In this document: positions 1 through 10,186 of the stretch, in pieces
How positions within the stretch are numbered: the first letter of the stretch is position 1
Layout of the letters: the number at the start of each line of letters is the position of its first letter
Origin: Isoetes taiwanensis
Lineage: Eukaryota; Streptophyta; Lycopodiopsida; Isoetales; Isoetaceae
Direction of reading: 5' to 3'
DNA length: 64,000 bases
Assembly: GCA_021234155.1 (NCBI GenBank)
Contig: JAJEKV010000055.1
Span: 2,473,090-2,537,089, forward strand
Translations under genes and position numbers: made by a program
Notes under the pieces: model-generated
The model's database searches: none
Told to the model about the DNA's origin: nothing
What the model saw: the letters and a program-made list of their open reading frames with translations, nothing else

Positions 1-4
1 GAAT

Positions 5-925
5 GTGAAAGGAAGAACAAACAAAAGGTATTTTATAAGCTTTATAGATGACCATTCTAGAAAATGTAAATGCTACTGCTTAGAGAAGAAATCACAAGCA
101 TTGCATGCATTCAAGCATTATGTGACTAAAATGGAAAGGCAAACTGGAAAAAAGGTAAAGTGTATTCGATCAGACAGGGGTGGAGAATACTTGTCAACTA
201 AATTCAAGCTTTTTTGCATTGCTAATGGGATAAACAGAGAATTGACTTGTAGGTACAGTCCCCAATAAAATGGAGTTGCAGAAAGAAGAAATAGGACATT
301 GATGGATGCTGTCAGGTCGATGATAAAAGCCAGTGGCCTACCTAATTATTTATGGGAGGAAGCATTGAAGGCTGCTGTAACTATACAGAATAGGTTGCCA
401 TCTTCAAGCATACAAGGTAATATTCCTGAACTAGTATGGTCAAGTAACAAAACTAGTCTAGATTATGACATGTTTGAAGTGTATGGATGCTTGGCATATA
501 CATATATTCCATCATAACTGAGGAAAAAACTTGACAACAAGGCTGAAGTTGGGTTTTTAGTAGGATATGATGAAGAGAGTAAAGGGTTTAGAATCTTTGT
601 TCCAAGTTCAAGGTCAGTAATAATCAGCAGGGATGTATTATTTGATGAAAATGTTGTTTACAAGGATAGACAACAAAAAAAGAACACAGTTGAACAAAAC
701 AGGGACAAAATTGAGAAACCTAGTGAAAAACCAATGGATATTATTATAGATGCTGATGATGATGGGAAAGGTACAGCAGACCAGGCAGGGGACACGTCAG
801 AAATAGACAAAAGCCAACAAGGAAATTATGTTGAAGAAATAGGCCTTAAGAATAAAAGAAAATCACAAACTGAAAAGTTATTGGAGGAAAGCAAATATAG
901 ACAAGGATGTTTATGGAAGGAATGA
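5..925 (+). pseudogene. copia integrase (broken), with linker to RT
   Basis: The integrase core of a copia polyprotein, which catalyses strand transfer of element cDNA into the chromosome. FIDDHSRK, then RSDRGGEY with the second catalytic Asp, then GVAERRNRTL with the catalytic Glu are visible. The first catalytic Asp would lie upstream of the window. A TAA at about 266-268 sits where the family has Gln (one C-to-T change from CAA), and a TAA at about 515 breaks the same frame again. The part after about 730 is a low-complexity acidic linker (DADDDGKG). The frame changes before the RT domain. Confidence 0.9.
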
Positions 926-956
926 GGCAGGAAGAAGCAAAAGGCTTGAAAATTTA

Positions 957-2500
957 GGGTATGACTATGATCAGATTATGGCTTTAGTGGCAGATGCAAA
1001 TATTCCAAGAACATTAGATGAAGCACTGAGTAGTCCAGACAAAGCCAAGTGGGAAGAAGCCATGAATGATGAACTTTTATCATTTCATGAGACAGAAACA
1101 TATGAACTTGTTGATTATCCAGCAGATCATAATGTAATTGGCAGTAAGTGGATTTTTAAAATCAAAGAAGATATAGATGGCACAAAAAAATATAAAGCTC
1201 GTCTAGTTGCACAAGGATTCACACAAAAGAAGGGAAAAGACTTTGAAGAAACTTCCTCACCTATTGTAAAACTCACAAGTATAAGGGTACTCTTGGGATT
1301 AGCAAATGCCTTAAATCTAGAATTACATCACATGGATGTAAAAATAGCATTTCTAAATGCAAATTTGGATGAAAAAGTGTTCATGAAACAGGTCCCAGGA
1401 CATGAAAAAGGAGAAAATAAGGTTTGGAGATTGAATAGAGCAGTCTATGGGTTGAAACAAGCTCCAAGGGAGTGGTACTTATGTATAAATAATTATCTCA
1501 GAGAACAGGAGTTTGAAAAAATGCAAAATGATGGGAACATCTACAGGTACAAGGCTGAGAACAATTACTGCATTATAGCCTTATATGTTGATGATTGTAT
1601 CATGATAGCTAATGACTTCAAAATTCTGAACTTGTGCAAAAATATTCTGAAAGCCAGATACAAGATGACAGATTTGGGAGAGCTAAAGCATTTTTTGGGA
1701 ATTGAAGTCACAAGGGATAGACAAGGAAACTGGTTGAAACTAACTCAAAGCAGACATATTGAGAATATGCTGAATAGGTTTAATCTGACAGAAGCTCATG
1801 AGGTTAAAACACCAGCAGTCCCTGGACATAGATTGACAGCAGAAAAGGAAAGAACAGACAAAGAAATAAAGGAAATGGAAAGGACAATAGCAGACCTGAC
1901 ATTTCATATATTGTAAACATTCTGAGTAAACAGTATAATAATCCAATCAAAGAACATTGGTTGGCTGGGAAAAGAGTTTTGAAATATCTCAAAGGAACAA
2001 TGAATCAAGGGATAACATTTGATTCAAAAGATCTCAATATTTATGCTTACAGTGATGCAGATTGGGGTGGTGACTTGGCATCACAAAAATCAACATCTGG
2101 CTATGTGGTCTTCCTTGCTGGAGGAGCTATTAATTGGAAGTGCAAAAAACAAAGCGCAATAGCAATGTCATCAGCTGAAGCTGAATATGCAGCATCATCA
2201 CTAGTGGCAAGAGAAATAGCATGGCTGAGAAGATTACTGGAAGAATTAAATTGCAAACAGATAGGGCCAACAAAGATTTTTACTGACAGTCAAAACTGCA
2301 TTGCCATTGCAGAGAATCCTATTGATCACAAGAGGACGAAGCACGTTGAACTAAATATGCATTTTGTCAGAGATCTGGTCTCAAAGAATTGCATTAAGTT
2401 GGTATATGTAAACACCTCTAACCAAATAGCAGATGTGTTTACAAAAGCTCTGCCTGATAGCAAATTCGTGCAATTTAGAAATGCACTTAAGGTTCTGTAA
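957..2500 (+). pseudogene. copia reverse transcriptase and RNase H (broken)
   Basis: Reverse transcriptase with the start typical of copia (DEALSSPDKAKWEEAM, then GSKWIFKIK), the MDVKIAFLNANLDEKVFM block and the catalytic YVDD box at about 1587. RNase H follows in another frame from 1961, with SDADWGGD, the SSAEAEYAA block and TDSQNCI. Between them, around 1880-1930, the sequence expected before the PDISYIVN motif is missing and the frame shifts, so a small deletion has occurred. The protein would copy element RNA into DNA inside virus-like particles. It cannot be made intact from this copy. Confidence 0.92.
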
Positions 2501-2801
2501 CCATGAAATGAAGGAGGAATTCAAACATTTGATCAATGAAGAATTTATTGAAGTTCAGGCTAAAAGCATGGTGCAGTTCAGACATGCACTGGATATTAAA
2601 TGTGATAAATGCTGACATGCAATCAAGGCTAAAAGCCTCATTGAGTAAGTTGATATTGCTCAAACTTTTTCTTTAAATTGCAGCTCAGGTTTAAAACCTC
2701 ATTCTCTAAATTGATGCAGTTCAGATATGCATTTGAAATTTATTAGTTACTGCATATTGTGCTTACGGAAAAGGAGATATGATTATGCAATAAAGGAGGA
2801 A
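2501..2801 (+). other. copia 3' untranslated region ending in polypurine tract
   Basis: Non-coding sequence between the RNase H stop and the LTR. It contains three loose repeats of a block with AGGCTAAAAGC or GTTTAAAACC followed by a GCAGTTCAGA/TGCA motif. The final bases TAAAGGAGGAA (about 2791-2801) directly precede the LTR start TGTTGGAG and act as the polypurine tract that primes plus-strand synthesis. Confidence 0.75.
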
Positions 2802-2894
2802 TGTTGGAGTTTGTTATTGCATAATATGTCTAGACAAATTGTCTCAGATATGAAGATATAATATTGCAGATGCACAGTTCATATGATGACCTAA
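2802..2894 (+). repeat. copia 3' LTR, first segment
   Basis: Starts TGTTGGAGTT right after the polypurine tract. It is cut at 2894 by element A, whose insertion duplicated CCTAA (2890-2894). The remainder lies at 20662-21287. Confidence 0.85.
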
Positions 2895-4398
2895 TGTGAC
2901 GTTCCAGCACAGCAGGCGGGTAGCCCCTAGGCGGCAACTTGCAACGTGTGTGCATTTATTAATGTGCACATTTACCCATGTGCACATTTATCTAGGTGCA
3001 CATTTTCCCATGTGGACACTTTATGCCACCTAGTCATTAAAGGCAAGTGGGCCACACCCAATTATCCCACATGCTTAAAGGGATAATGGGAAACCCTAGC
3101 CCTAACCCTTTGTCTATATAGGTTAAGGAAACCCTAACTTGCCATTTTCGTCCATAGGGTTTTAGGGCTTTGTTTTGCTTGCTCCAAGAGTCAAAACCGC
3201 CTCCCAGACTCTGTCTGAGCGATTTGACTCATTAGTTTCCCTTTCTAGCATCATCTTCTAGCGGTTCAGCAGGATGATCGAGTTCAAAGCAGGAGGAGCG
3301 AGCCAAGGATCAGGTATTTAGTCAATTTAATAGCCTAATCCGTCTTCTAGTCATTGTATCAGTAGGTTTAGCCTATTAAATTGCCCATAGCAGCCATTTA
3401 GATTCTCGGATACCAGACTCTAACTAAAGAACCTAACTCTATGATATAGATTAGATCTAGTTCTTTAGTTCTTCTGTGATGTATATGGATGATGTATCTC
3501 TGTGAACTCATTGTATTGGGAAGGGGGGTAGAGACCTCAAGCCTGGTAGTTGATGCTCCTAGTTAGCCTCTCTAGCACACTGTAGATTCGGCCTGTGTAC
3601 AAGAACCACACCTGGTTGTGGGTGAAGGGGCGACCGGGCTTATAAGGAGGTTAGTGTTTGACTCTTGAGCGATCCCTCCGGTGTGTAAGGCCTACACGGG
3701 ATCATTGTGGACTAGGTCTGATGGCTTGCCACTGCATGTGGGCAAGGCATGGGCTCGACACCCGTGGAGTGATGCGTCACTCTCCATTGGGTTCAAGTCG
3801 AATAAGGGCAGTGGCCCTCTAGTCACCTTGAGTCAGCATGTAGATCTCTGGAGGAAGAGATCCCTACCTGCCCCATCGGAACTGGGGAGATGCAACCCAG
3901 GAATAGCCCCTTTGGCTATGCATCCCGTGGCTTCTGATCCAGTCCCAACACTTTTCACCTACTCGCAAAGTGTGCACGGGGGGCGGATGGAGTGGACTAC
4001 CCTAAGCCATGTTCTCATGCCAGCCAAATCCATTGCCATGAATTCTGTCTGCGATGAACTCTGGAGACCCAAGCTGTCAGTCATTCCCTTGAGTCTGAGC
4101 CTTGGGTAGGATTCCCCTATGTGATGTACTGATCTCTGTCTATGCAGATATGTGACGAGCCATCCTTCGTGATGGTCATGTGATGTTGATGTATGTACTA
4201 CTGACATGTATGTTTACGCTTCCGCAGCTAGGTAGGCCCTGAGGGAGACAGGGTAAATGACCCCTTCATTCTTCCCACTGGAACTCATCAAGGTTGTAGG
4301 GATACGTGGAGGGCCCTGTATCAGTATGGAGCTGGTATGGGGGATGAACTCCTGTTTGTATATGGTAAGTGCACCGTATATGAGTAGGGGACGTCACA
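2895..4398 (+). repeat. 5' LTR of element A
   Basis: About 1504 bp, starting TGTGACG and ending ACGTCACA. A TATA box (CTATATAGG, about 3114) follows a CCCTAACCC-rich stretch. A conserved ATG exon (3274-3313) and donor site follow. A second candidate acceptor, CTTCCGCAG, lies at 4219-4227. A dyad ending in ACCGTATA (4358-4380) closes the LTR. Compared with its own 3' LTR it lacks about 80 bp near the left end and has about 45 bp extra near 3890-3945. Confidence 0.92.
3274..3313 (+). other. Conserved 40-nt ATG exon in the LTR of element A, with donor CAG|GTA
   Basis: Thirteen codons plus one base (MIEFKAGGASQGS, then G), ending at CAG|GTATTT. The LTRs of B and C carry an ATG exon of identical length and phase at the same place. 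The 3' LTR copy is at 19580-19619 (MVEFRAGGASQGS). This is most likely the first coding exon of a spliced element mRNA. A conserved leader peptide is the alternative. Confidence 0.6.
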
Positions 4399-4399
4399 C

Positions 4400-4433
4400 T
4401 GGTATCAGAGCAATGTTCTTGGAGACCAAGAGC
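4400..4433 (+). promoter_or_regulatory. Primer-binding site and adjacent RNA stem-loop of element A
   Basis: TGGTATCAGAGC (4400-4411) matches the 3' end of plant initiator Met-tRNA and starts one base after the LTR. Immediately downstream, 4415-4433 folds into a stem (GTTCTTGG with CCAAGAGC, one G-U wobble). Elements B and C have a stem at the same place with compensating base changes. A role as dimerisation or packaging signal is inferred from position. Confidence 0.8.
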
Positions 4434-4603
4434 AAAGCACTGGCCATGCTCCCAGTAGTACTAACTTGATAGGATTCTCAAACCTCGAAAAGTGGGAAAT
4501 TTTTTTCTCATTTTTGTAGTATATGCTAAGCTAGTAACAGTTAAGCGAATTGGAACATAAAAAGACTAAAAACAGTTGAGCCAAATCTTTCTAAGGCAAG
4601 AAG

Positions 4604-4670
4604 GTCTCACATGTCGCGCCAGGAGCAAAAATGAAACTCCCATTTTTGATCTGGGCGCAATGTGTGAGAC
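4604..4670. repeat. Palindrome 1 of element A
   Basis: About 67 bp, with arms beginning GTCTCACATG and ending TGTGTGAGAC. The inner arms GCGCCAG/CTGGGCGC and ATGAAA/CATTTTT also pair. It lies upstream of the H3 remnant. It resembles the palindromes at 5124 and 5324 and those in element B. Confidence 0.8.
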
Positions 4671-4754
4671 ATTAGGCCATAAACACCTTAATACTTGATG
4701 AATTTCAAAAAGGTAACATGCTAGATCGAGTTTTAAGGTAAGGATTAGTTAGAT

Positions 4755-4968
4755 TTGTATATTAGACCCAAGAAGTATACTGGCGGAGATAGAGCCGAGA
4801 GATACAAGAAGAGGAGAGGGCGAACGAGAGCGGGAGACCAAGGTTCAAGAAGCGGCCAGAGCGAGAAGCTGGTCCAACATTTTGAAGACTCAACGACACG
4901 CACAATTACACGCCAAGAGAGTAACTCTAATGAAGAAAGATATGCACTTAGCCAGTCATATCAAATGA
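4755..4968 (+). pseudogene. Histone H3 remnant of element A
   Basis: A decayed C-terminal histone H3 fragment. KLVQHFEDS (from about 4870) matches the end of the H3 alpha-2 helix and closely resembles IVQHFEDS in element B. After a one-base frameshift near 4895 the sequence reads AQLHAKRVTLMKKDMHL, the loop-2 and alpha-3 region of H3, and stops at TGA 4966-4968. The tail, linker and first part of the fold are missing. 4755-4868 encodes a basic stretch (YKKRRGRTRAG) that may be leftover linker. It shows that the H3 gene was already present in the ancestor of A, B and C. Confidence 0.82.
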
Positions 4969-5123
4969 GAGCCTTATTAATTTCGTAAATGATAAAATTT
5001 TGTTTAATACAAAGTGTTTTAGAGTAAATTATAAGTGTATGAAGTTACTTAATTAAGTTGAGTTAGTAAGTTCCAGCTTTTGTTTTAGTCAAAACAGACA
5101 TTTTAGACCAAAATTGAGAGGAT

Positions 5124-5190
5124 GTCTCACACGTCGCACCAGGACCGAAAATGAAAAGTTCATTTTTGGTGCGGGCTAACGATGTGAGAC
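5124..5190. repeat. Palindrome 2 of element A
   Basis: Same family as palindrome 1 (GTCTCACACG ... GATGTGAGAC). It lies 3' of the H3 remnant and starts 200 bp before palindrome 3. The pair corresponds to the pair upstream of ORF2 in element B. Confidence 0.8.
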
Positions 5191-5323
5191 CATGCCCCAA
5201 AAGTGCCCAAAACAGCTCCAAATCGACCAAATAAGGGGTCAATTCTGCCTAACTCGATGAGTCCAGCAGAATTAGACCCTTATATCACCCAAATTGGACA
5301 AGTTTAACCCATTTAGAGTCAAT

Positions 5324-5391
5324 GTCTCACACGTCGCGCCAGAAGCAAAAAATGAAACTTTCATTATTGGTCTGGGCGCAATGTGTGAGAC
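5324..5391. repeat. Palindrome 3 of element A
   Basis: GTCTCACACG ... ATGTGTGAGAC with inner arms GCGCCAG/CTGGGCGC and AATGAAA/TTTCATT. This is the best-preserved palindrome in A. Confidence 0.82.
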
Positions 5392-5440
5392 CTCCAAACT
5401 TTGAACCTCCATAACTCGAGCTACAGAGCTCCAAATCGCC

Positions 5441-5575
5441 TGAAATTTGTTGCAATAGAACCGTTAGACAGCCTAGAATCCTTGAATGACCAAAATTGCT
5501 CAGCTCAAAATGACCAAAATTGCTCAAACCCTTGAATTGTTTTTCCAAACTGTGGTTTGTTTGTAAATAGAAGCA
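5441..5575 (+). promoter_or_regulatory. Remnant of the ORF2-type promoter in element A
   Basis: TGAAATTTGTTGCAATAG (5441-5458) is identical to 37863-37880 in element B, which lies upstream of the ORF2 TATA box. A degenerate TATA (TTGTAAATAG, 5561-5570) sits 121 bp further on, against 127 bp in B. A therefore once had the same second-gene promoter, but no ORF2 coding sequence is recognisable after it. Confidence 0.65.
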
Positions 5576-8393
5576 TACCCCATTAGTACCTCGCAACTAT
5601 TGCTCTCGGCTCGAAGCTGATGCCTTACTCCTAGATAGAAGTGCTCAAGAACACCCCTTTGTTATAGTCATCTAGACCTCAACATAGCAACCCAAGTCCA
5701 ACTGTTGGTACATCACCTCTGCTCATGCCAAAAGCATAAACCTTGACCTAATTCTGTGTCCTTCTAATAGAGTTTGACTTATATAGCCGCCACATTGACA
5801 CTCCCTATTGCCAGGATACCTAGAAAGGAGCTAGAGTCTAGAGCTGCCCAAGTCACTCCATGTGTAGAGATTGGACCCCCCCCCCCCAAACCAACTTTGC
5901 TAGGACCTTAGAGTATGCCTCAAACGTCATGAAGGATTTGCAAAACAAACCTCATGTCATGCCATACCACACATCCTAATGTCCATAGACTTGTAGATTA
6001 TAGATATGTCTCCAGTAATGCTGCTCGAGCCATCTTGCTTGCTTATAGAGCCCAGAATGTTGTAGGAGAGCCCTTCAAGTAGACCCTTAGACTCTAGAAT
6101 ATCTGTGGCCAAGCCAAGTACAGGGCCAGAGCCACAGAAGAGCTAGAAGCGCAACTTCTTGAAGACATCGAGGTTCCAGCCGATGTACAGACATATAAGG
6201 AGAGGAGACCCAAAAGGCAGACCCAAGAGAGGGACGCACAATGACAAACACCTCAACCGACAAACGAGTAGAAACAGACACCACCGGCCTATCATCAATC
6301 TTCATCAAATGGGAAGAATATTTGGTAACCAGCGGCATCAAGAATTTTCTAGATGTCAACCTCCCGGCTACCACTTTCACGAGGTCACATCAGAAAGAGG
6401 ATCTCGACGCCTTCACCAACTTCGGCGCATGAGTTTCAAATGGAAGAACGCAAAGGCAGAAAAATACGGATCACGGGGAAGGCGTTAGACATCGATGCGG
6501 CGTTAGCATCACGAGCTAGGGCGAGGGGCATAATCTTCCGTCGAGGAGAGAAGTCATGGCGACCACACAGAGCGTATAGAAACCGGAGGGAAGACAACCA
6601 CGACCTTGCAGCCCAAAGGCTCAGCGAATGTCATGCAACGTCAACAAAAGGAGCAACCAAGCTAGGCAACCACAAAGCACCTAAGGCTGACCAGGGCCGA
6701 GCTTCCAGCTCCCTTGCACCGGCCGGGGAACTTTCATCGGTTCCAAAAGTAGGAGATCATGAGGGGAGGAGACGATATCGGGGAACATCTCGACTTGAAG
6801 GCCTATATCAGCATTAGGGGGCAAGATCAAGGAGGAGAATATTCTGCTCGAACAAAATTCGGACCCGAAACACCTAGAAACCAAAGGAAGGACGACCTTA
6901 CTACGTCGGCCAAGGAGGCGAGACTTCGAATGGATAGGACCCAAGGGGCCGGAGGAGACGACCTAGCCAGCCAGTACAAATCACGCAAAGGCGACCCGAA
7001 AGGAGCCATGGTAGGGGCAATGGAGATGACCACACTTCCGTGCCGCCGAGAGGCACCTCGAATGAAGCAAAGCCCAAGCAACATGAGTCGCGACTCGGAA
7101 ATTCAACCCCACGGAGGAATGACAATGCACGCCTACCGACCACGCGATCGAGCTTGAAGACATTCAAGAACGCGACCGCAACAGCCAGGTGATCCTACTC
7201 GACCGATCAATAGCACCGCATGAACTAACCTTGCAACGACACACCGCATATAGGGGCGTTGGCGGTCACCGCATTCCCTTACGCATGACATACACATTAA
7301 GGAGGAGCATCTTTTCAAGGGATCACATCGACGAACACTCTTAACTTGGGGTGATGAGCTCGGATCGTACATGAAGCTCAACAATAGTAGCGACATCTGA
7401 AGGAATCCGGAGTCAACCGAACGAAGAAGATACAAAAAAAACCGGAAGGATCAAACGATAGGAGGAGGGGAAACCCTAAAGGAGTATAAACATTTAAGTA
7501 GATCTTCGTAGTTGTTTTGGAAAAGTGGATGAATTAAAATCCCAATGTAAATGCATATATGTCTATTGTATATCTCGGATGCTCACAGATATAGTGGAGA
7601 AACATGAGTTTAAAGTCATGTTTTACGGATTTAGCGCTTAGATCAGGAAGCTCCTTCACTTCGACTACCAAATGAGGAAGCAAGGAAGCACAACTATAGC
7701 CCAAGATCAAAATGGAAGAGCAAGTACGAGGGAGAACGACCAGAGGCCAAGCAAACCTTTGACTCCAAACACTTCCGCAAGTGCCCTCAAGTAGAAGACC
7801 GCTCGTCCACCCAATGTCAGAACAGGAGACAACACCGGTCATATCAAGATCATCAGCGCTGCACCAGGACATCGTAAGGGCGCAACACTACCTCTCGTGG
7901 CAGCGGCAACACTTGACGAACTTATGACACGAGTGGCCTCAACAATAGAAGGAGGAACGACCCGACATCAACAAGCCAACTAAGAAGGCAACATCTCGAC
8001 GACCATAATTCCACCTTGTGGTAATATAGGGTGATGTGCTATGACACGCATATTAGATGGAGATGCACTTACGAAAGGCACCGCAACGAGGAGATATGCC
8101 TTCAACAACTAGGTGATGGCTTCGTCAGGTACTCCACCAGTAATTGGAAGAGAAGAAGCTGATCATATCTCTGACATGTGGGACATCAAATGCCCAAGGT
8201 AGAAGCATTCGACACCTTAACGACAAGGATAGCAACTGAAGCACCTTCGGCAAAAAGAGAGTTCAAGATAATAGCCAGGCTATTCAACGACAAGAGTATA
8301 TCTAAGGCAGGTACTTCTTCAACTCAAGGATCAAGCTACACAGATATAAGGATCCATCATCCCGACAACATAGCCAGCAGGGAGGAGAGCCAT
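5576..8393 (+). other. Element A interior, left arm; no recognisable protein domain
   Basis: Contains an 11-base C run (about 5878) and several short open frames that do not join into a known domain. A purine-rich plus strand from about 6100 to 8100 encodes Arg/Lys/Glu-rich stretches such as EELEAQLLEDIEVPADV (about 6138), possibly a very decayed gag. I cannot confirm any family. Element D is inserted at 8394. Confidence 0.5.
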
Positions 8394-8742
8394 TGTTGGG
8401 GTCATCACCACTCACCACACTTGTCACCACTCACCACACTTGTCACCACTAACCACATTTACCACTATTGAGGTGGTATAGAAGATAGTATACCGTATAT
8501 GGAGTGATGTACGCACATGCACGCGTGCAGGATATTTGCACGTATCCATGATGATCACTGTATTATCTGAGCAGAGAAAGAAGAACAGGGAGGGACGGTG
8601 TATTGAGAGAGAGAGAATTTTACTTGATCTAGCTATGGAGATGATGATTCTTTATGTTGTGCATTGCCTTGATCTGATAGATTGAGCTTGGATTGTTGGG
8701 TTTTTTCATCCTTCTTGCAAGGTTAGAGTTCAGGCTCTAACA
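8394..8742 (+). repeat. 5' LTR of element D
   Basis: TGTTGGGG ... GCTCTAACA, 349 bp. It opens with tandem copies of a CACCACACTTGTCACCACT unit (about 8407-8460). The sequence after it, ATTTGGCGACCACGGTG, is in the primer-site position, but I cannot assign the tRNA with certainty. Confidence 0.93.
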
Positions 8743-8932
8743 ATTTGGCGACCACGGTGTTCAACAGGCCATTGATCGGCAAGAATTTCCATTGGAAAAG
8801 GAGTTGTTACCATTGGTATTGGTGATCGTCGGTAAAGAACGGCACCATTGAGAAAGGAGCAATTTCTTGGGTGAAGGGGATTTTGCCGTAATTGATTTGT
8901 GGGGTAGAATTTGACAAGGGGAGCATAGTTTT

Positions 8933-10186
8933 ATGCCCAAGAGAAGTAAGAAGGAGATCCCACCAAGCTCCATCGTAACAAGAAGGGGACCGGTGAGTCA
9001 ATCTTTGGGCTCAAAATTGCATCAAGATTCAATTTCGTTTTCAGATTTGGGAGCAGATCTGGGGTCTAATTCTCAGATCCAGGAGGTTTTGATTCCATTT
9101 ACTGATCTAGAAGGTAATCCAATTTCGTTTTTCAAATTAAAGGGAGATTCAATTTCGTTTTTCCAATTTCAAGAAACCCAAGAAGAGGTAGAGATGGCTT
9201 TATTACCACCTATGGTATGGGGTTTTCAGACAATGGGGATTCCAAAGTTTGATGATCTGGTGGATCGGGATCCTCTGAAGCATATTGTGAAGTTTGAGAG
9301 GTATTGCCAGCAATGTAAGTTACCGGCTGGTGATTATTTGCTTTGGTTTTCTTTGCAAGATTCAGTGGAGGAATGGGCACAAACTCAGCCAGATACCATG
9401 ACATATCAGGAATTAAAGGAAGCTTTCATTGCTAATTATCAAGAAGTTCATGGTAAGGAGAAGACTATGGAAAGGTGGACCAATTTTACACAAAAGGAAG
9501 ATGAATCAATTAGAGAGTATAATCAGAGGTACATTGCGGTTCTCAAAGCCGTGGTTCATTGGAAGATTGCAAGGAGTGATGAAATGGATATTCAATGGTA
9601 TGTGAAGGGGCTGAAACGAGCTATTGCTTATAAGGTGAAGGCCAAACAGCCTACAACATTACTAGAGGCACAAGAGTATGCTCTCAAGGCTGAAGATAAG
9701 CTGGGATACATTCATGAAGTTGCTGCTCCAGAGCATAAAACAGAGGATATTGCAGCCAAGATTTCTAAGCTTACAATTAGTGAGAAGCCAAGGGAGGTGC
9801 AGTTTATTACTTGTGAGTATTGTGGATCTATTGGACATTCTGAAACTACATGTAGATTGCTGAAATTCTGCTCAAGATGCCAAATCAAGGGCCATAATGA
9901 TCAAGAATGTAGGGAGAAGAGATTCTTTGAGAGGGCCAATCCGGTATTTGCTGTTATGCAACAAGCACCACCTATTCCTATTCAACCAATGCAAGCAACA
10001 CCTATCATACCACAAGTTCCAATGATGCCACAAGCTCCAATTGCCCAACAAGTTCCAATGGGTTCCACACCAATGGTGCAGCCAAAACAGGGATGGTATC
10101 CAAGTAAGGCTCATTTATATTGCAAGTTATGTGATAAGTTCAAGCATGATGAGACTACTTGTTGGAAAATCCATGGGAAACCATAA
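8933..10186 (+). CDS. gag: Element D Gag with zinc knuckles
   Basis: 417 residues, open throughout. The capsid-type retrotransposon gag region is at about residues 135-250 (WFSLQDSVEEWAQ, then WTNFTQKEDESIREYNQRY). It is followed by zinc knuckles CEYCGSIGHSETTC and CSRCQIKGHNDQEC, a Gln/Pro-rich spacer, and a further C-x2-C-x4-H-x4-C motif (CKLCDKFKHDETTC) near the C-terminus. Gag forms the particle and the knuckles bind element RNA. The first 90 residues include repeats of a SISF motif. An internal ATG at 9194 (MALLPPMVWGF) is an alternative start. The protease frame begins in an overlap at +1. Confidence 0.88.
   Translation: MPKRSKKEIPPSSIVTRRGPVSQSLGSKLHQDSISFSDLGADLGSNSQIQEVLIPFTDLEGNPISFFKLKGDSISFFQFQETQEEVEMALLPPMVWGFQTMGIPKFDDLVDRDPLKHIVKFERYCQQCKLPAGDYLLWFSLQDSVEEWAQTQPDTMTYQELKEAFIANYQEVHGKEKTMERWTNFTQKEDESIREYNQRYIAVLKAVVHWKIARSDEMDIQWYVKGLKRAIAYKVKAKQPTTLLEAQEYALKAEDKLGYIHEVAAPEHKTEDIAAKISKLTISEKPREVQFITCEYCGSIGHSETTCRLLKFCSRCQIKGHNDQECREKRFFERANPVFAVMQQAPPIPIQPMQATPIIPQVPMMPQAPIAQQVPMGSTPMVQPKQGWYPSKAHLYCKLCDKFKHDETTCWKIHGKP

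Larger units (their letters stand above)
1..2894 (+). mobile_element. Ty1/copia retrotransposon, 3' part (5' end outside window)
   Basis: The segment reads integrase, reverse transcriptase, RNase H, polypurine tract and start of the 3' LTR, which is the Ty1/copia order. Its 3' LTR is interrupted at 2894 by element A and resumes at 20662. The reading frame is broken by stops and frameshifts, so this copy is dead. It is the oldest layer of a three-level nest: copia, then element A, then element D. Confidence 0.93.

Noticed and set aside
3681-4207. Open frames inside the LTRs of A, B and C (for example 3681-4109, 20041-20321, 34825-35148)
   Set aside because: They shift and break between LTR copies and show no domain. 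The conserved feature of the LTR is the 40-nt exon, not these frames.
6159-7167. Several overlapping open frames on both strands in element A
   Set aside because: Purine-rich composition gives many overlapping frames. No domain supports any of them, so the stretch is listed only as an unassigned interior.
8407-8460. CRISPR-like or satellite array at the element D LTR
   Set aside because: Only two or three short CACCAC units, present in both LTRs, without spacers.
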